A stretch of DNA of 64,000 nt. It comes from Acidobacteriota bacterium. Lineage in GTDB: Bacteria; Acidobacteriota; Blastocatellia; Pyrinomonadales; Pyrinomonadaceae. The number at the start of each line of letters is the position of its first letter. Within the stretch, counting starts at the first letter, position 1. The notes below the pieces were generated by a model, which ran no database searches, was not told where the DNA came from, and worked only from the letters and a program-made list of their open reading frames with translations. Location of the stretch: assembly GCA_003223935.1 (NCBI GenBank), contig QHXQ01000041.1, forward strand, positions 1 to 64,000, written 5' to 3'. The position numbers and the translations under genes are program-made. This document shows, in pieces, positions 17,014 to 25,684 of this stretch.

Positions 17014-18417
17014 ATGCAACAGTACGACTTGATCGTCATCGGCTCGGGCCCCGCCGGCCAACGCGCCGCCATACAGGGCGCGAAGCTCGGCAAGCGCGTC
17101 GCCGTCATCGAGAAGCGCGAAGTGATCGGCGGCGCAGGCATCAACACGGGCACAATTCCCTCGAAGTCCATGCGCGAAGCCGTGATGCACCTGTCCGGTT
17201 ATCAGTATCAGAGCATCTACGGCATGAACTATCGCGTGAAGGACAACATCACGATTGCCGATCTCTCCTTCCGCGTGCAGCACGTGATCAAAACTGAGAT
17301 TGACGTGACGCAGGCGCAACTCTCGCGCAACGGCATCGAGGTCTTGACGGGTCGCGCCAGCTTCATTGATCCGAACCACGTGCGCGTCGAGAACTCGCGC
17401 GGGCAATCGGACGAGTACGAGGCTGGTTTGATCGTCATCGCCGTCGGCACGCGCCCCGCCGAATCGCCGCTCGTCCCCTTCAACAACCGCACGATCATCA
17501 ACAGCGATCAGATTTTTTCGCTGCCCGCACTGCCGCGCACCTTGATGGTCGTCGGCGGCGGCGTGATCGGCGTCGAGTACACTTCGATGTTCGCGGCTTT
17601 GGGCGTGCGCGTGATTCTGATCGAGAAGATGCCGCGCCTGCTCTCGTTCGCTGACGAAGAGATGGTCGAGGCGCTCTGTTATCACCTGCGCGACAACCGC
17701 GTGACGCTTAGATTGAATGAAGAGGTCGAGAGCGTCGAAGAGTTGCCGGACGGGACGGTCGTGGCGAATCTGAAGAGTAAGAAAAAAGTTTCGGGCGACG
17801 CGCTGCTCTACGCGGTCGGGCGACAAGGCAACGTGGACGATCTCAACTTGGCCGCGGCCGGTCTCGAAGCGGATGCGCGCGGGCGCATCGTGGTCAATGA
17901 AGAATATCGCACGCAGCAGCCGCACATCATCGCGGTCGGCGACGTGATCGGGTTTCCATCGCTCGCATCGGTTTCGATGGAGCAGGGGCGCATCGCGGTC
18001 GGGCGGGCGCTCGGCGCGAATATGCACACAGAGCCGGGCAACTATCCTTACGGCATCTACACGATCCCCGAAATCTCTTTCGTCGGCAAGACTGAAGAGC
18101 AGTTGACCGACGAAGACGCGCCGTACGAGACCGGCGTCGCTTATTACCGCGAGATCGCGCGCGGGCAGATTCGCGGCGACACGACGGGCCGCTTGAAGTT
18201 AATCTTTCATCGTGAGACGCGCGAGATTTTAGGCGTCCATATCATCGGCGAAGGCGCGACCGAAATCCTGCACATCGGGCAAGCCGTGCTTGCGCTCAAA
18301 GGTACGATTGATTATTTCATCGAGACGGTCTTCAACTACCCGACGCTCGCAGAGTGCTACAAGGCTGCCGCGTTCAACGGTCTCAATAAGCTCTCGCGCT
18401 TCGGGCCGGGAAGCTGA
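17014..18417 (+). CDS. sthA: Soluble pyridine nucleotide transhydrogenase
   Basis: A 467-residue flavoprotein of SthA length that would transfer hydride between NADPH and NAD+. It has FAD-binding GSGPAG at 10-15, the NAD(P)-binding VGGGVIGVEYTSMFAALG near 182-200, and a C-terminal dimerisation domain. The active-site stretch is GGAGINTGTIPSKS (39-52): both positions that hold the redox disulfide in related disulfide reductases are non-Cys, which fits a transhydrogenase and excludes lipoamide dehydrogenase or mercuric reductase. The in-frame extension back to 16702 overlaps the TPR gene and is rejected. Confidence 0.9.
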   Translation: MQQYDLIVIGSGPAGQRAAIQGAKLGKRVAVIEKREVIGGAGINTGTIPSKSMREAVMHLSGYQYQSIYGMNYRVKDNITIADLSFRVQHVIKTEIDVTQAQLSRNGIEVLTGRASFIDPNHVRVENSRGQSDEYEAGLIVIAVGTRPAESPLVPFNNRTIINSDQIFSLPALPRTLMVVGGGVIGVEYTSMFAALGVRVILIEKMPRLLSFADEEMVEALCYHLRDNRVTLRLNEEVESVEELPDGTVVANLKSKKKVSGDALLYAVGRQGNVDDLNLAAAGLEADARGRIVVNEEYRTQQPHIIAVGDVIGFPSLASVSMEQGRIAVGRALGANMHTEPGNYPYGIYTIPEISFVGKTEEQLTDEDAPYETGVAYYREIARGQIRGDTTGRLKLIFHRETREILGVHIIGEGATEILHIGQAVLALKGTIDYFIETVFNYPTLAECYKAAAFNGLNKLSRFGPGS

Positions 18418-18427
18418 AGAGATTAAC

Positions 18428-18473
18428 CACACAAGGACACTAAGAAAAACTTTGTGCTCTTTGTGCCTGTGTG
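18428..18473. repeat. Short-word palindrome E4 (imperfect)
   Basis: CACACAAGGACACTAAG on the left faces CTTTGTGCTCTTTGTG and CCTGTGTG on the right. The pairing is imperfect. It resembles the other palindromes but uses ACACAAGG-type words of about 8 bases. It lies 11 bp after sthA. Confidence 0.6.
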
Positions 18474-18519
18474 CTGCTACTTTCCGACGGGCTGGAATCA
18501 AACACTCGAGAGGTTAACC

Positions 18520-19416
18520 ATGACGCGAACAATCGGTGTATTGGCGATGGAGCATATCGCCGTCGGCTTAGTTGATGATCATCAACTCGTCGGCGCGACG
18601 CACATCTTCCCTGACAAGCACAGTGAGTTTGATTGTCTCTCAGAGATGCCGGCGGAAGAGATCGCGCAAGGCATGGCGCGCGAGATCGCAGCGTGCGGCG
18701 GACAGGAGGTCGGCGCGATTGGCGTCGGCTTTCCGGGCGTGATCAAGGGTGGCATCGTTGAAGAGTCGCCGAACCTGCAACAGATGAAGGGCCAGAACCT
18801 CGCGGCGATGCTGGGCGCGCTGCTGCGCGCAGCCGATATCAATGCGCCGGTGCACGTCCTGAATGACGCCGATGCAGTCGCCGCCGGTGTCGCGGCGACG
18901 CTCGGTCATCTCGATCACTTTATTCGCGTCTGGACGCTCGGCAGCGGCGTCGGCTTCGGGCGCTACCCGCAGGCGGAAGGCGTCTGGGAGGGCGGGCACT
19001 CGGTCGTCTCGCTCGATCCGAAAGAGGGCTTTTGCAACTGCGGCGGCACGGGCCATCTCGAAGGCGTGATGGGCCATCGCGCGATGCGCCGGCGCTTTCT
19101 CGACCTCGAACCCGAAGAGGTCTTCGCGCACGCGCGCACGGGCGACGAACGTTGCGTCCAGTTTGTCAAATACTGGCATCGCGCGCTCGCCGCCGCGACC
19201 GCCACCTCAATCCACATGGACGGCCCCGGCAAGTTCTTCATCACGGGCCCCAGCGCACGCTACATTCAAGTGGGCGTCCTCGACCAATACCTGCACGAGA
19301 TGGTCAAGATGAGTCCGCTGCAAGGTAGCCAACTCGAAGTCGTCGCCACCTCCGACGAGACCGCCATCATCGGCGCAGCCCTCAGCGCCACGCACGCCGC
19401 TGAGTCGGCGGGTTGA
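18520..19416 (+). CDS. ROK family sugar kinase-like protein
   Basis: A 298-residue ROK protein with the ASKHA fold. N115-D116 supplies the catalytic Asp (VLNDADAVAAG). The ROK zinc site is H160 with FCNCGGTGHLE (171-181), where the third usual Cys is His179. It should phosphorylate a hexose such as glucose or N-acetylated sugar. No N-terminal HTH is present, so it is an enzyme type rather than a ROK repressor. The N-terminus is unusual: an IGVLAMEHIAVGLVDD strand replaces the normal DIGGT phosphate loop, so activity is uncertain. Confidence 0.75.
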   Translation: MTRTIGVLAMEHIAVGLVDDHQLVGATHIFPDKHSEFDCLSEMPAEEIAQGMAREIAACGGQEVGAIGVGFPGVIKGGIVEESPNLQQMKGQNLAAMLGALLRAADINAPVHVLNDADAVAAGVAATLGHLDHFIRVWTLGSGVGFGRYPQAEGVWEGGHSVVSLDPKEGFCNCGGTGHLEGVMGHRAMRRRFLDLEPEEVFAHARTGDERCVQFVKYWHRALAAATATSIHMDGPGKFFITGPSARYIQVGVLDQYLHEMVKMSPLQGSQLEVVATSDETAIIGAALSATHAAESAG

Positions 19417-19433
19417 ATTGCAATCACGATCAG

Positions 19434-19497
19434 TTGCAACGCAGAGGAGCACAAGTTTAATCTCTGTCAGGTTCTCTGCTGTGTCCTCTATGTTGCC
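19434..19497. repeat. Degenerate short-word palindrome E5
   Basis: GCAACGCAGAGGAGCACA on the left is an imperfect match to the reverse complement of the right side (GCAACATAGAGGACACAG). It looks like a decayed member of the palindrome set and sits 18 bp after the ROK gene. Confidence 0.45.
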
Positions 19498-19590
19498 TCG
19501 ACAGTTTGTTCCCTACTCACAATATGACTCAATCAGACGCGCGGACGACGGCAGACAGTCGCGCAGATATCCTGTAGGATAGCTTACGCG

Positions 19591-21615
19591 ATGACGGGCT
19601 TGGAGCATTACGTCGGACAGGTGCTCGATGAGAAGTACCGGCTTGAGCGGCTGCTCGGACAGGGCGGCATGGGTGCGGTCTATCTGGCGACGCATCTGGG
19701 CACGGAGCGGTTCGTCGCCTTGAAGCTTATCGCGCCGGATTTCATGCGCAATGAGGAGTTTGTCGAACGCTTCAAGCGCGAGGCGCGTGCGGCCGGGCGT
19801 TTGCGCCATCCGAACGTGGTTGACGTGACCGACTTCGGGTTTGCGCGCACGGGCGTGGAGCGCGTCGCCTATCTCGTGATGGAATACTTGGACGGCTGCA
19901 CGCTCGGCGATGTGCTGGCGGAGGAGCAGCGTCTGCCGCTCGAATGGGTGGTGGACATACTCGAACAGGTTTCCTCAGCCGTGCATGAAGCGCACCAGCA
20001 AGGGATCGTGCATCGCGATCTGAAACCCGACAACATCTGGCTTGAACCGAACCGCTTGGGCGGCTACCGCGTCAAGGTGCTTGACTTCGGCATCGCCAAA
20101 CTGGCCGAAGCTGAGACGAATAACGCCACAACGAGTGCGCCCACAGATGCGTCGGCGCAATTGCCCGCCTCAACCACTGCGTTTGCTGCTGCCGCACATG
20201 CCGGTGCAAACGACGAAGCGCACCAATCGCCGCACGTCGGCACGAATTTAGAGACCGACACGCTCCTCTATACCGGCAGCCACGGCGACCAACGCATCGA
20301 GCAGAACGAACGCGACCACGCACACGCAGACGCTCACGGTAATGATGCTCATTTATCAGGCGAGACGGACGACACGCAGTTGTTCGTCGCCGCGCCCACA
20401 GGCGGACGCGCGCAAGCGACGGCCGCCGTCGGCGCGACTGTGCAAGGCGCGGGGCTGACGCGCGTCGGCTCGATCATGGGCACGCCGCTCTACATGTCGC
20501 CCGAACAGTGTCGCGGCGAACGCCTCGACGCGCGCTCGGACATCTACTCGCTCGGCGTCATTGCTTATCAAATGCTCACGGGCGCGCCGCCATTTTCGAG
20601 CGACATGATGACGGTCATGCGTGAGCACATGGAGAGCGCGCCGCCGCCCTTGCGCGAGCGAAATCGAAAAGTGCCAAAGCGCGTGGCGCAGGTCGTCATG
20701 TCAGCACTGGCGAAAGACCCGGCCGCAAGGCCGCAGACGGCCGCAGCCTTCACCAACTCTCTGCGCGCCAACGCCGACAGCCTCGGCTCGCTCTACCGGC
20801 GCGCGATTGCGCTCTACAGCGAATACTTCCCGAAGTTCATCAAGATGTCGCTCATGGCGCACTTGCCGGTTATCGTGTTAACGCTCACGTTGGTCGGACT
20901 GGAGCTAGGCAAGCGATCCTTGCCGCCAGTATTTTTTATTGTGGCGACCATCGTGCTCGTACTGGCGCAACTGATCGCATACTTCTTGGCCGCGTCGGCC
21001 ATCTCCGGCATGACGGCGCTCATCGTCGCGCAGTTGTACGTCGCGCCGCTCCGCCCCGTGCAACTCAATAACGCACTCGCTGTACTGCGCCGACGTTGGC
21101 GGCCCTTCCTGAAGACGAGCATTCGCGTCACGCTGCGCATTGTGATCGGCATGTGCCTCTTCTTCATTCCGGGCCTCATCATGTCGATCCGCTATCTGCT
21201 CTACGCGCCGGTGGTGTTGATGGAAGGGTTGGAGAAGAAGGCGGCGATGCAGCGCGCGCGTGAACTGGCGGCACGCTCTTGGCGCACGGTGATCGTCGTT
21301 TCGCTCTTACAGTTTTTGATCCCGATGGTGGTGAGCGCGCTGCTCGGCCGCTTCGGGGTGCGTAAGGGAACGCACGCTGGCGTTACGGTCGGCCCGTCCA
21401 GTCAGATCGGGCAGCATTTGACGGGTCTCATCAACATCTTCATCGTCCCGCTCATGTCTATCGTGCCGGCCCTTCTCTACTTGAAGATGCGGCAGATGGG
21501 CGGCGAGACTTTGAACGAAACGATCACGCAGATCGAAGAGGTCGAGGCCGCGCGCAGCCAATGGCAACGGCGCATGCGCACGCGCCTGTCGCTGAACACG
21601 CCGCAGAGTCGTTGA
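19591..21615 (+). CDS. Membrane Ser/Thr protein kinase with activation-loop insert
   Basis: A 674-residue Hanks-type kinase: P-loop LGQGGMGAVYLA (22-33), K45, HRDLKPDN with D143, DFG 165-167, then an insert of about 115 residues (172-289) rich in Ala, Thr, His and Asp before GTPLYMSPEQ (297-306). The rest of the kinase is normal and runs to about 400. The C-terminal half has about five membrane segments and a block IPGLIMSIRYLLYAPVVLME resembling GDPD-membrane/DUF975-type domains. This is not the usual PASTA or WD40 architecture. GTP/ATP usage is as in the family; the substrate is unknown. Confidence 0.9.
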   Translation: MTGLEHYVGQVLDEKYRLERLLGQGGMGAVYLATHLGTERFVALKLIAPDFMRNEEFVERFKREARAAGRLRHPNVVDVTDFGFARTGVERVAYLVMEYLDGCTLGDVLAEEQRLPLEWVVDILEQVSSAVHEAHQQGIVHRDLKPDNIWLEPNRLGGYRVKVLDFGIAKLAEAETNNATTSAPTDASAQLPASTTAFAAAAHAGANDEAHQSPHVGTNLETDTLLYTGSHGDQRIEQNERDHAHADAHGNDAHLSGETDDTQLFVAAPTGGRAQATAAVGATVQGAGLTRVGSIMGTPLYMSPEQCRGERLDARSDIYSLGVIAYQMLTGAPPFSSDMMTVMREHMESAPPPLRERNRKVPKRVAQVVMSALAKDPAARPQTAAAFTNSLRANADSLGSLYRRAIALYSEYFPKFIKMSLMAHLPVIVLTLTLVGLELGKRSLPPVFFIVATIVLVLAQLIAYFLAASAISGMTALIVAQLYVAPLRPVQLNNALAVLRRRWRPFLKTSIRVTLRIVIGMCLFFIPGLIMSIRYLLYAPVVLMEGLEKKAAMQRARELAARSWRTVIVVSLLQFLIPMVVSALLGRFGVRKGTHAGVTVGPSSQIGQHLTGLINIFIVPLMSIVPALLYLKMRQMGGETLNETITQIEEVEAARSQWQRRMRTRLSLNTPQSR

Positions 21616-21705
21616 GTTTAAAGGATGGTGGCTGGAACTTCTGCGAGTGGAGTATAGTTAAGCTTCACGAGGCAGGTGGAGTCTTCGCTTGATGTGGGAT
21701 GTATT

Positions 21706-22155
21706 ATGAATCAACGGGCCGATTTAGCAGTTTACTCGCCAGACGAACGGCTGCAACTAATCGTCGAGGTGAAGAATAAGAGCGGCGCGACTACTGACTG
21801 GGCGGCCCGCATGCGCCGTAATCTGTTCACCCACTCGGCAGTTCCGAATGCCCCTTTTTTCTTGCTCGCTTTGCCCGACCACTTCTATCTCTGGGCGCGA
21901 CGAGCCACCTTGCCTGAAGCAACCCCGCCGGATTACGAGATCGATGCCACACCGATAGTGGCGGACTATACGGACGATCCGAAGAGCTACCTCAGTGAAT
22001 ATAGCCTTGAGATGATCGTCAACTCTTGGCTTAATAATCTGGTCAATTCAGATCTCACCAGAGAGACGGCCAAGCCACATGAAGTGTGGCTGTTTGATTC
22101 CGGGCTGTATGACGCTATCAAAGCCGGCTCTGTGAAAACTGAAGCCTTAGTATGA
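21706..22155 (+). CDS. PD-(D/E)XK nuclease-like protein
   Basis: A 149-residue protein. The N-terminal RADLAVYSPDERLQLIVEVK carries the D...E-x-K pattern of the PD-(D/E)XK fold, and the middle ends in HFYLWAR, as in nucleases related to the type I restriction R-subunit N-terminus. GTG 21676 gives a 10-residue longer start. Its stop overlaps the ATG of the PIN gene (ATGA), so the two are translationally coupled. Base composition is more AT-rich than neighbouring genes, suggesting recent acquisition. Nuclease activity is inferred from the motif only. Confidence 0.6.
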   Translation: MNQRADLAVYSPDERLQLIVEVKNKSGATTDWAARMRRNLFTHSAVPNAPFFLLALPDHFYLWARRATLPEATPPDYEIDATPIVADYTDDPKSYLSEYSLEMIVNSWLNNLVNSDLTRETAKPHEVWLFDSGLYDAIKAGSVKTEALV

Positions 22156-22763
22156 TCGTTTACATCGAATCAAATTTCGTCTTGGAGTTGGCCTACCTGC
22201 AAGAAGAGCACGAAAGTTGTGAGCAGATTCTAGCCCTCGCTGAAGGAGGCAGTATCATATTGGCAATACCTGCATACTGTGTTGGTGAGCCGTACGATTC
22301 GTGGGTGCGACGGGCTAAGCAGCGAACAGAATTGCATGAACGGCTCTCGCGAGAGATTAGGGAGCTTGCTCGCTCAAAGCCTTACGTTAAATCGCCGAAT
22401 GAATTTCAGGAACTAACCAAGACACTGATCCGCAGCGGCGAGGAAGAGAAGCAGAGGCTCGATGACACCATTAGCAGGATGCTTGAAACCACAACGGTGA
22501 TTCCTATTGCGCGCGACACGATCAAAGCAGCTATCAAGCTGCAAAAGACTCGTAACCTGTCGCCGCAGGACTCAATCGTGTATGCTTCCGTGCTGTCACA
22601 CTTGGCGGGCCAAACTAATGAGCCGAAATGCTTCATCACTAAAAACTCGAAAGATTTTGCCAATCCCGACGTTGATCAGGATTTGGATGCGTACAATTGT
22701 AAGCTTCTGACCAAGTTTGAGCATGGTTTGGGATACGCCAAAAGTCAGATTGCCTCGCCTTAA
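22152..22763 (+). CDS. PIN-domain protein
   Basis: A 203-residue PIN-fold protein. The first strand is MIVYIESNFVLELA (acidic E6 in place of the usual first Asp), and the later acidic site is LSPQDSIVYASVL, followed by CFITKNSKDF, the typical C-terminal PIN block. PIN proteins are Mg-dependent RNases, often toxins. At about 200 residues it is longer than VapC, with a charged helical insert in the middle. It overlaps the upstream nuclease-like gene by 4 bp. Whether the pair is a toxin-antitoxin or defence module is inference. Confidence 0.75.
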   Translation: MIVYIESNFVLELAYLQEEHESCEQILALAEGGSIILAIPAYCVGEPYDSWVRRAKQRTELHERLSREIRELARSKPYVKSPNEFQELTKTLIRSGEEEKQRLDDTISRMLETTTVIPIARDTIKAAIKLQKTRNLSPQDSIVYASVLSHLAGQTNEPKCFITKNSKDFANPDVDQDLDAYNCKLLTKFEHGLGYAKSQIASP

Positions 22764-22775
22764 AATCTTAAGAGA

Positions 22776-25568
22776 ATGGATATTAAAAAGTTCGCACCGT
22801 GTCTGTTCGTGGCGTTGCTTGCGCTGCATGTCTGTCAACATCAGTCGCGCGCGCAGCAGGCGCGCGCACGCGCGTCGCAGAAATTACCCGCACAACAACA
22901 GAGCATCATCACAGCGCAGAAGTTCGGCGCGGCACAGAAGTCTTACGTCGAGGGCGAGCTACTCGTGCAGTTCGTTGACGAGAAGACGATGCAAGCGGCG
23001 CGCACGCTGCACGCGCGCACGGGCGCGACCGCCGTGCGCGAGTTCACAGAGTTCGGCAACTGGCAGCAGGTGAAGTTGCCAAAAGGTCTGAGCGTTGAAG
23101 CGGCGCTCAAGCGTTATCGCACTGCGCCCGGCGTCGCGTATGCGCAACCGAACTTCATCTATCATCCGACCGACACCACGCCGAACGATCCGAGCTTCGC
23201 GCAGCAGTACGGGCCGGTGAAGATCAGCGCGCCGCTCGCGTGGGACACGACGACGGGCAGCAACGCGGTCGTCGTCGCCATTGTGGACACGGGCGTTCGT
23301 TACACGCACGAAGACTTGGCGGCGAACATGTGGCGCAACCCCGGCGAGACCGGCCTCGATGCGCAAGGACACGACAAGGCCACGAACGGGATTGACGACG
23401 ACGGCGACGGCTACGTTGACGACGTGTATGGCATAGACACCGCGAACAGCGACGCCGATCCGCTGGACGACTTCGGGCACGGCACGCACGTCGCCGGCAT
23501 CGTCGGCGCGGTCGGCAATAACGGCTTGGGTGTCGCGGGCGTCAACTGGTCTGTGCAGTTGATGGCGGTGAAGATGTTCGACGCGAGCGGCAACGGCACG
23601 TCGGCCACAGCGATTGCGGCCTTGCAGTATGTCTTGATGATGAACCGGCGCGGCGTAAACGTGCGCGCGACGAACAACAGTTGGGGCGGCGCGCCCGAAG
23701 CGCCCGCTTACGATCAGGCTCTGCGCGCAGCCTTCGATACGCTCGGTCAAGCGGGCATCGTCAACGCTTGCGCCGCCGGCAACGCCAACAGCAACAACGA
23801 CGCTGCGCCCTTCTATCCGGCAAGCTACGATCTGCCTTCGATCATCTCGGTCGCCGCCTCAGATCAGAACGACAACCGCGCGAGTTTCTCAAACTACGGC
23901 GCGACGAGCGTTGACTTGGCCGCGCCCGGTGTCTCAATTCTGAGCACGTATTTCAGTTCCAACTCTTCTTACGCCTTTCTGAGCGGCACTTCGATGGCCT
24001 CGCCGATGGTCGCGGGCGCGGCGGCGCTCGTCGCAGCGCATGATTCCTCTCTGAGTGCGCTCTCGATCAAAGCCACGCTGATGAACTCGGTTGACGTGTT
24101 GCCGCAGTGGTCTGGTCTGACCGTCACAAGCGGCCGGCTGAACGTCGCACACGCGCTGCAAAGCTCGACCGTGTGCAACTTCAATGCGACGCCCGCAAGC
24201 GCGGCGTTCACCGAGAGCGGCGGCACAGGTCAAGTGAACGTGACTTCCGCCACAGGTTGCAACTGGAGCGCGACGAGCAACGCAAGCTGGCTCTCGATCA
24301 CTGTGAACGCAAACGGCTACGGCAACAACGCTGTGACCTACGCGGTCACGGCCAACTCCGGCGCGGCGCGCACGGGCACGCTCGTCGTCGCCGATCAGTC
24401 GATCACAATCACGCAAGCTGCCGGCGCGCCGCCGCCCGATCCTCTGCCGCCGCCGGCCATTGCCGGTCAAGTTTTGATCAGTGAGTTTCGCTTGGACGGC
24501 CCCGGCGGCGCGGACGATCAGTTCGTCGAGTTATATAACAACACGGATCAGCCTCTGCCTGTCTGGACGGACGACGGCTCTTCGGGTTGGGCTTTGGTCT
24601 CTGCGACCGACGCGAGCGGCGCGCTCAATGCGCTCTGCGTCATCCCGAACGGTACGGTGCTCCCTGCGCGCGGGCACTATCTCTACACGAATGCGCGCAC
24701 CAACACGCTGCAATCTTACGGCGGCGCGAGTCGTGCGGCGGGCGATGCGACCGGCGTGCATATCTACATGAACGCGCCCGCGCAACCCTTCGCCGGTCTC
24801 GCGCTCTTCCGCTCAAGCAACGCGGCCAACTGGACGCTCGCCAACGAACTCGATGCGGTCGGCGGCACGCTCTCGTCCACGCTCTTGCGCGAAGGCGCGG
24901 GACTGGCGCAGAACTTCGCTTTCGTCTCCGACGTGCAATACAGTTGGACGCGCAAGCTCAGCAGTGGCTTGCCGCAAGACACAAACGACAACGCGCAAGA
25001 TTTCGCGCTCGTCTCAACGACCGGCGGCAACTTCAGCGGTCAACAATCACAACTCGGTGCGCCGGGGCCAGAGAACTCTGCAAGTCCGATTCAACGCAAT
25101 GCAGTGATCAAAGCCGCGCTGATTGACCCCGGCGTCTCCTCCAGCCAAGCGCCCAACCGCGAGCGCAACTCGACGCCGAACAGTTGTGGCACGGCGAACT
25201 GCGCCCTTGGCACACTGACCATTCGGCGTAAGTTCACCAACAAGACGGGGCAGACCGTGACCCGCCTGCGCTTCCGCATCGTGGACATCACGACCTTGAA
25301 CAGTCCGGGCGGGCCGCAGGCTGACTTGCGTGCATTGGATTCAGCCGACACGACTGTCTCGTTGAGCGGCGGCGGCACGCTCACAGTTAAAGGGACGACC
25401 ATTGAGCAGCCGCCCGTGCAAGTCTTAGGTGGTGGATTGAACTCGACGATGACCGTCACGTTGCCGGTGCCGTTGGGGGCGAACGCAAGCATCGCAATGC
25501 AGTTCATACTTGGCGTGCAGCAGGGCGGCAACTTCCGCTTCCTTGTCAACGTCGAGGCGCTGCCGTAG
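22776..25568 (+). CDS. Secreted subtilisin-family protease with BACON-like and lamin-tail domains
   Basis: A 930-residue S8 protease. Signal peptide about 1-27; an inhibitor-like propeptide about 55-130; a peptidase domain with catalytic D171 (VDTGV), H235 (GHGTHVAG), N336 (AAGN) and S406 (SGTSMASP). After it come a BACON-like beta domain (CNWSATSNASWLSI), a proline hinge, a lamin-tail domain (LISEFRLDGPGG, FVELYNNTDQPL) and a C-terminal beta region. A NGIDDDGDGYVDD loop is likely to bind calcium. It should be exported and degrade extracellular protein. The ATG is 12 bp after the PIN gene, but composition changes back to GC-rich here. Confidence 0.9.
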   Translation: MDIKKFAPCLFVALLALHVCQHQSRAQQARARASQKLPAQQQSIITAQKFGAAQKSYVEGELLVQFVDEKTMQAARTLHARTGATAVREFTEFGNWQQVKLPKGLSVEAALKRYRTAPGVAYAQPNFIYHPTDTTPNDPSFAQQYGPVKISAPLAWDTTTGSNAVVVAIVDTGVRYTHEDLAANMWRNPGETGLDAQGHDKATNGIDDDGDGYVDDVYGIDTANSDADPLDDFGHGTHVAGIVGAVGNNGLGVAGVNWSVQLMAVKMFDASGNGTSATAIAALQYVLMMNRRGVNVRATNNSWGGAPEAPAYDQALRAAFDTLGQAGIVNACAAGNANSNNDAAPFYPASYDLPSIISVAASDQNDNRASFSNYGATSVDLAAPGVSILSTYFSSNSSYAFLSGTSMASPMVAGAAALVAAHDSSLSALSIKATLMNSVDVLPQWSGLTVTSGRLNVAHALQSSTVCNFNATPASAAFTESGGTGQVNVTSATGCNWSATSNASWLSITVNANGYGNNAVTYAVTANSGAARTGTLVVADQSITITQAAGAPPPDPLPPPAIAGQVLISEFRLDGPGGADDQFVELYNNTDQPLPVWTDDGSSGWALVSATDASGALNALCVIPNGTVLPARGHYLYTNARTNTLQSYGGASRAAGDATGVHIYMNAPAQPFAGLALFRSSNAANWTLANELDAVGGTLSSTLLREGAGLAQNFAFVSDVQYSWTRKLSSGLPQDTNDNAQDFALVSTTGGNFSGQQSQLGAPGPENSASPIQRNAVIKAALIDPGVSSSQAPNRERNSTPNSCGTANCALGTLTIRRKFTNKTGQTVTRLRFRIVDITTLNSPGGPQADLRALDSADTTVSLSGGGTLTVKGTTIEQPPVQVLGGGLNSTMTVTLPVPLGANASIAMQFILGVQQGGNFRFLVNVEALP

Positions 25569-25597
25569 AGAAGCAGGGAGGCGATCAGTACCGCCGC

Positions 25598-25638
25598 CGG
25601 TAGCGGGTCTTGGTCGCATCAATATCCGCCCGCTACCG
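25598..25638. terminator. Hairpin between protease and membrane protein
   Basis: Arms CGGTAGCGGG (25598-25607) and CCCGCTACCG (25629-25638) are perfectly complementary. It lies 30 bp beyond the protease stop. There is no U-tract, so its role as a terminator is a guess from position. Confidence 0.4.
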
Positions 25639-25684
25639 CAGGCATTATTGACCCGTTTCATCCTTGTCTTTCATCCCTATTCTT

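Noticed and set aside
15948-17171. 407-residue minus-strand frame over the TPR and sthA genes
   Set aside because: Shadow; Arg/Leu-rich with no motif and spans two real genes.
16897-18027. 376-residue minus-strand frame over sthA
   Set aside because: Antisense to the confident sthA call.
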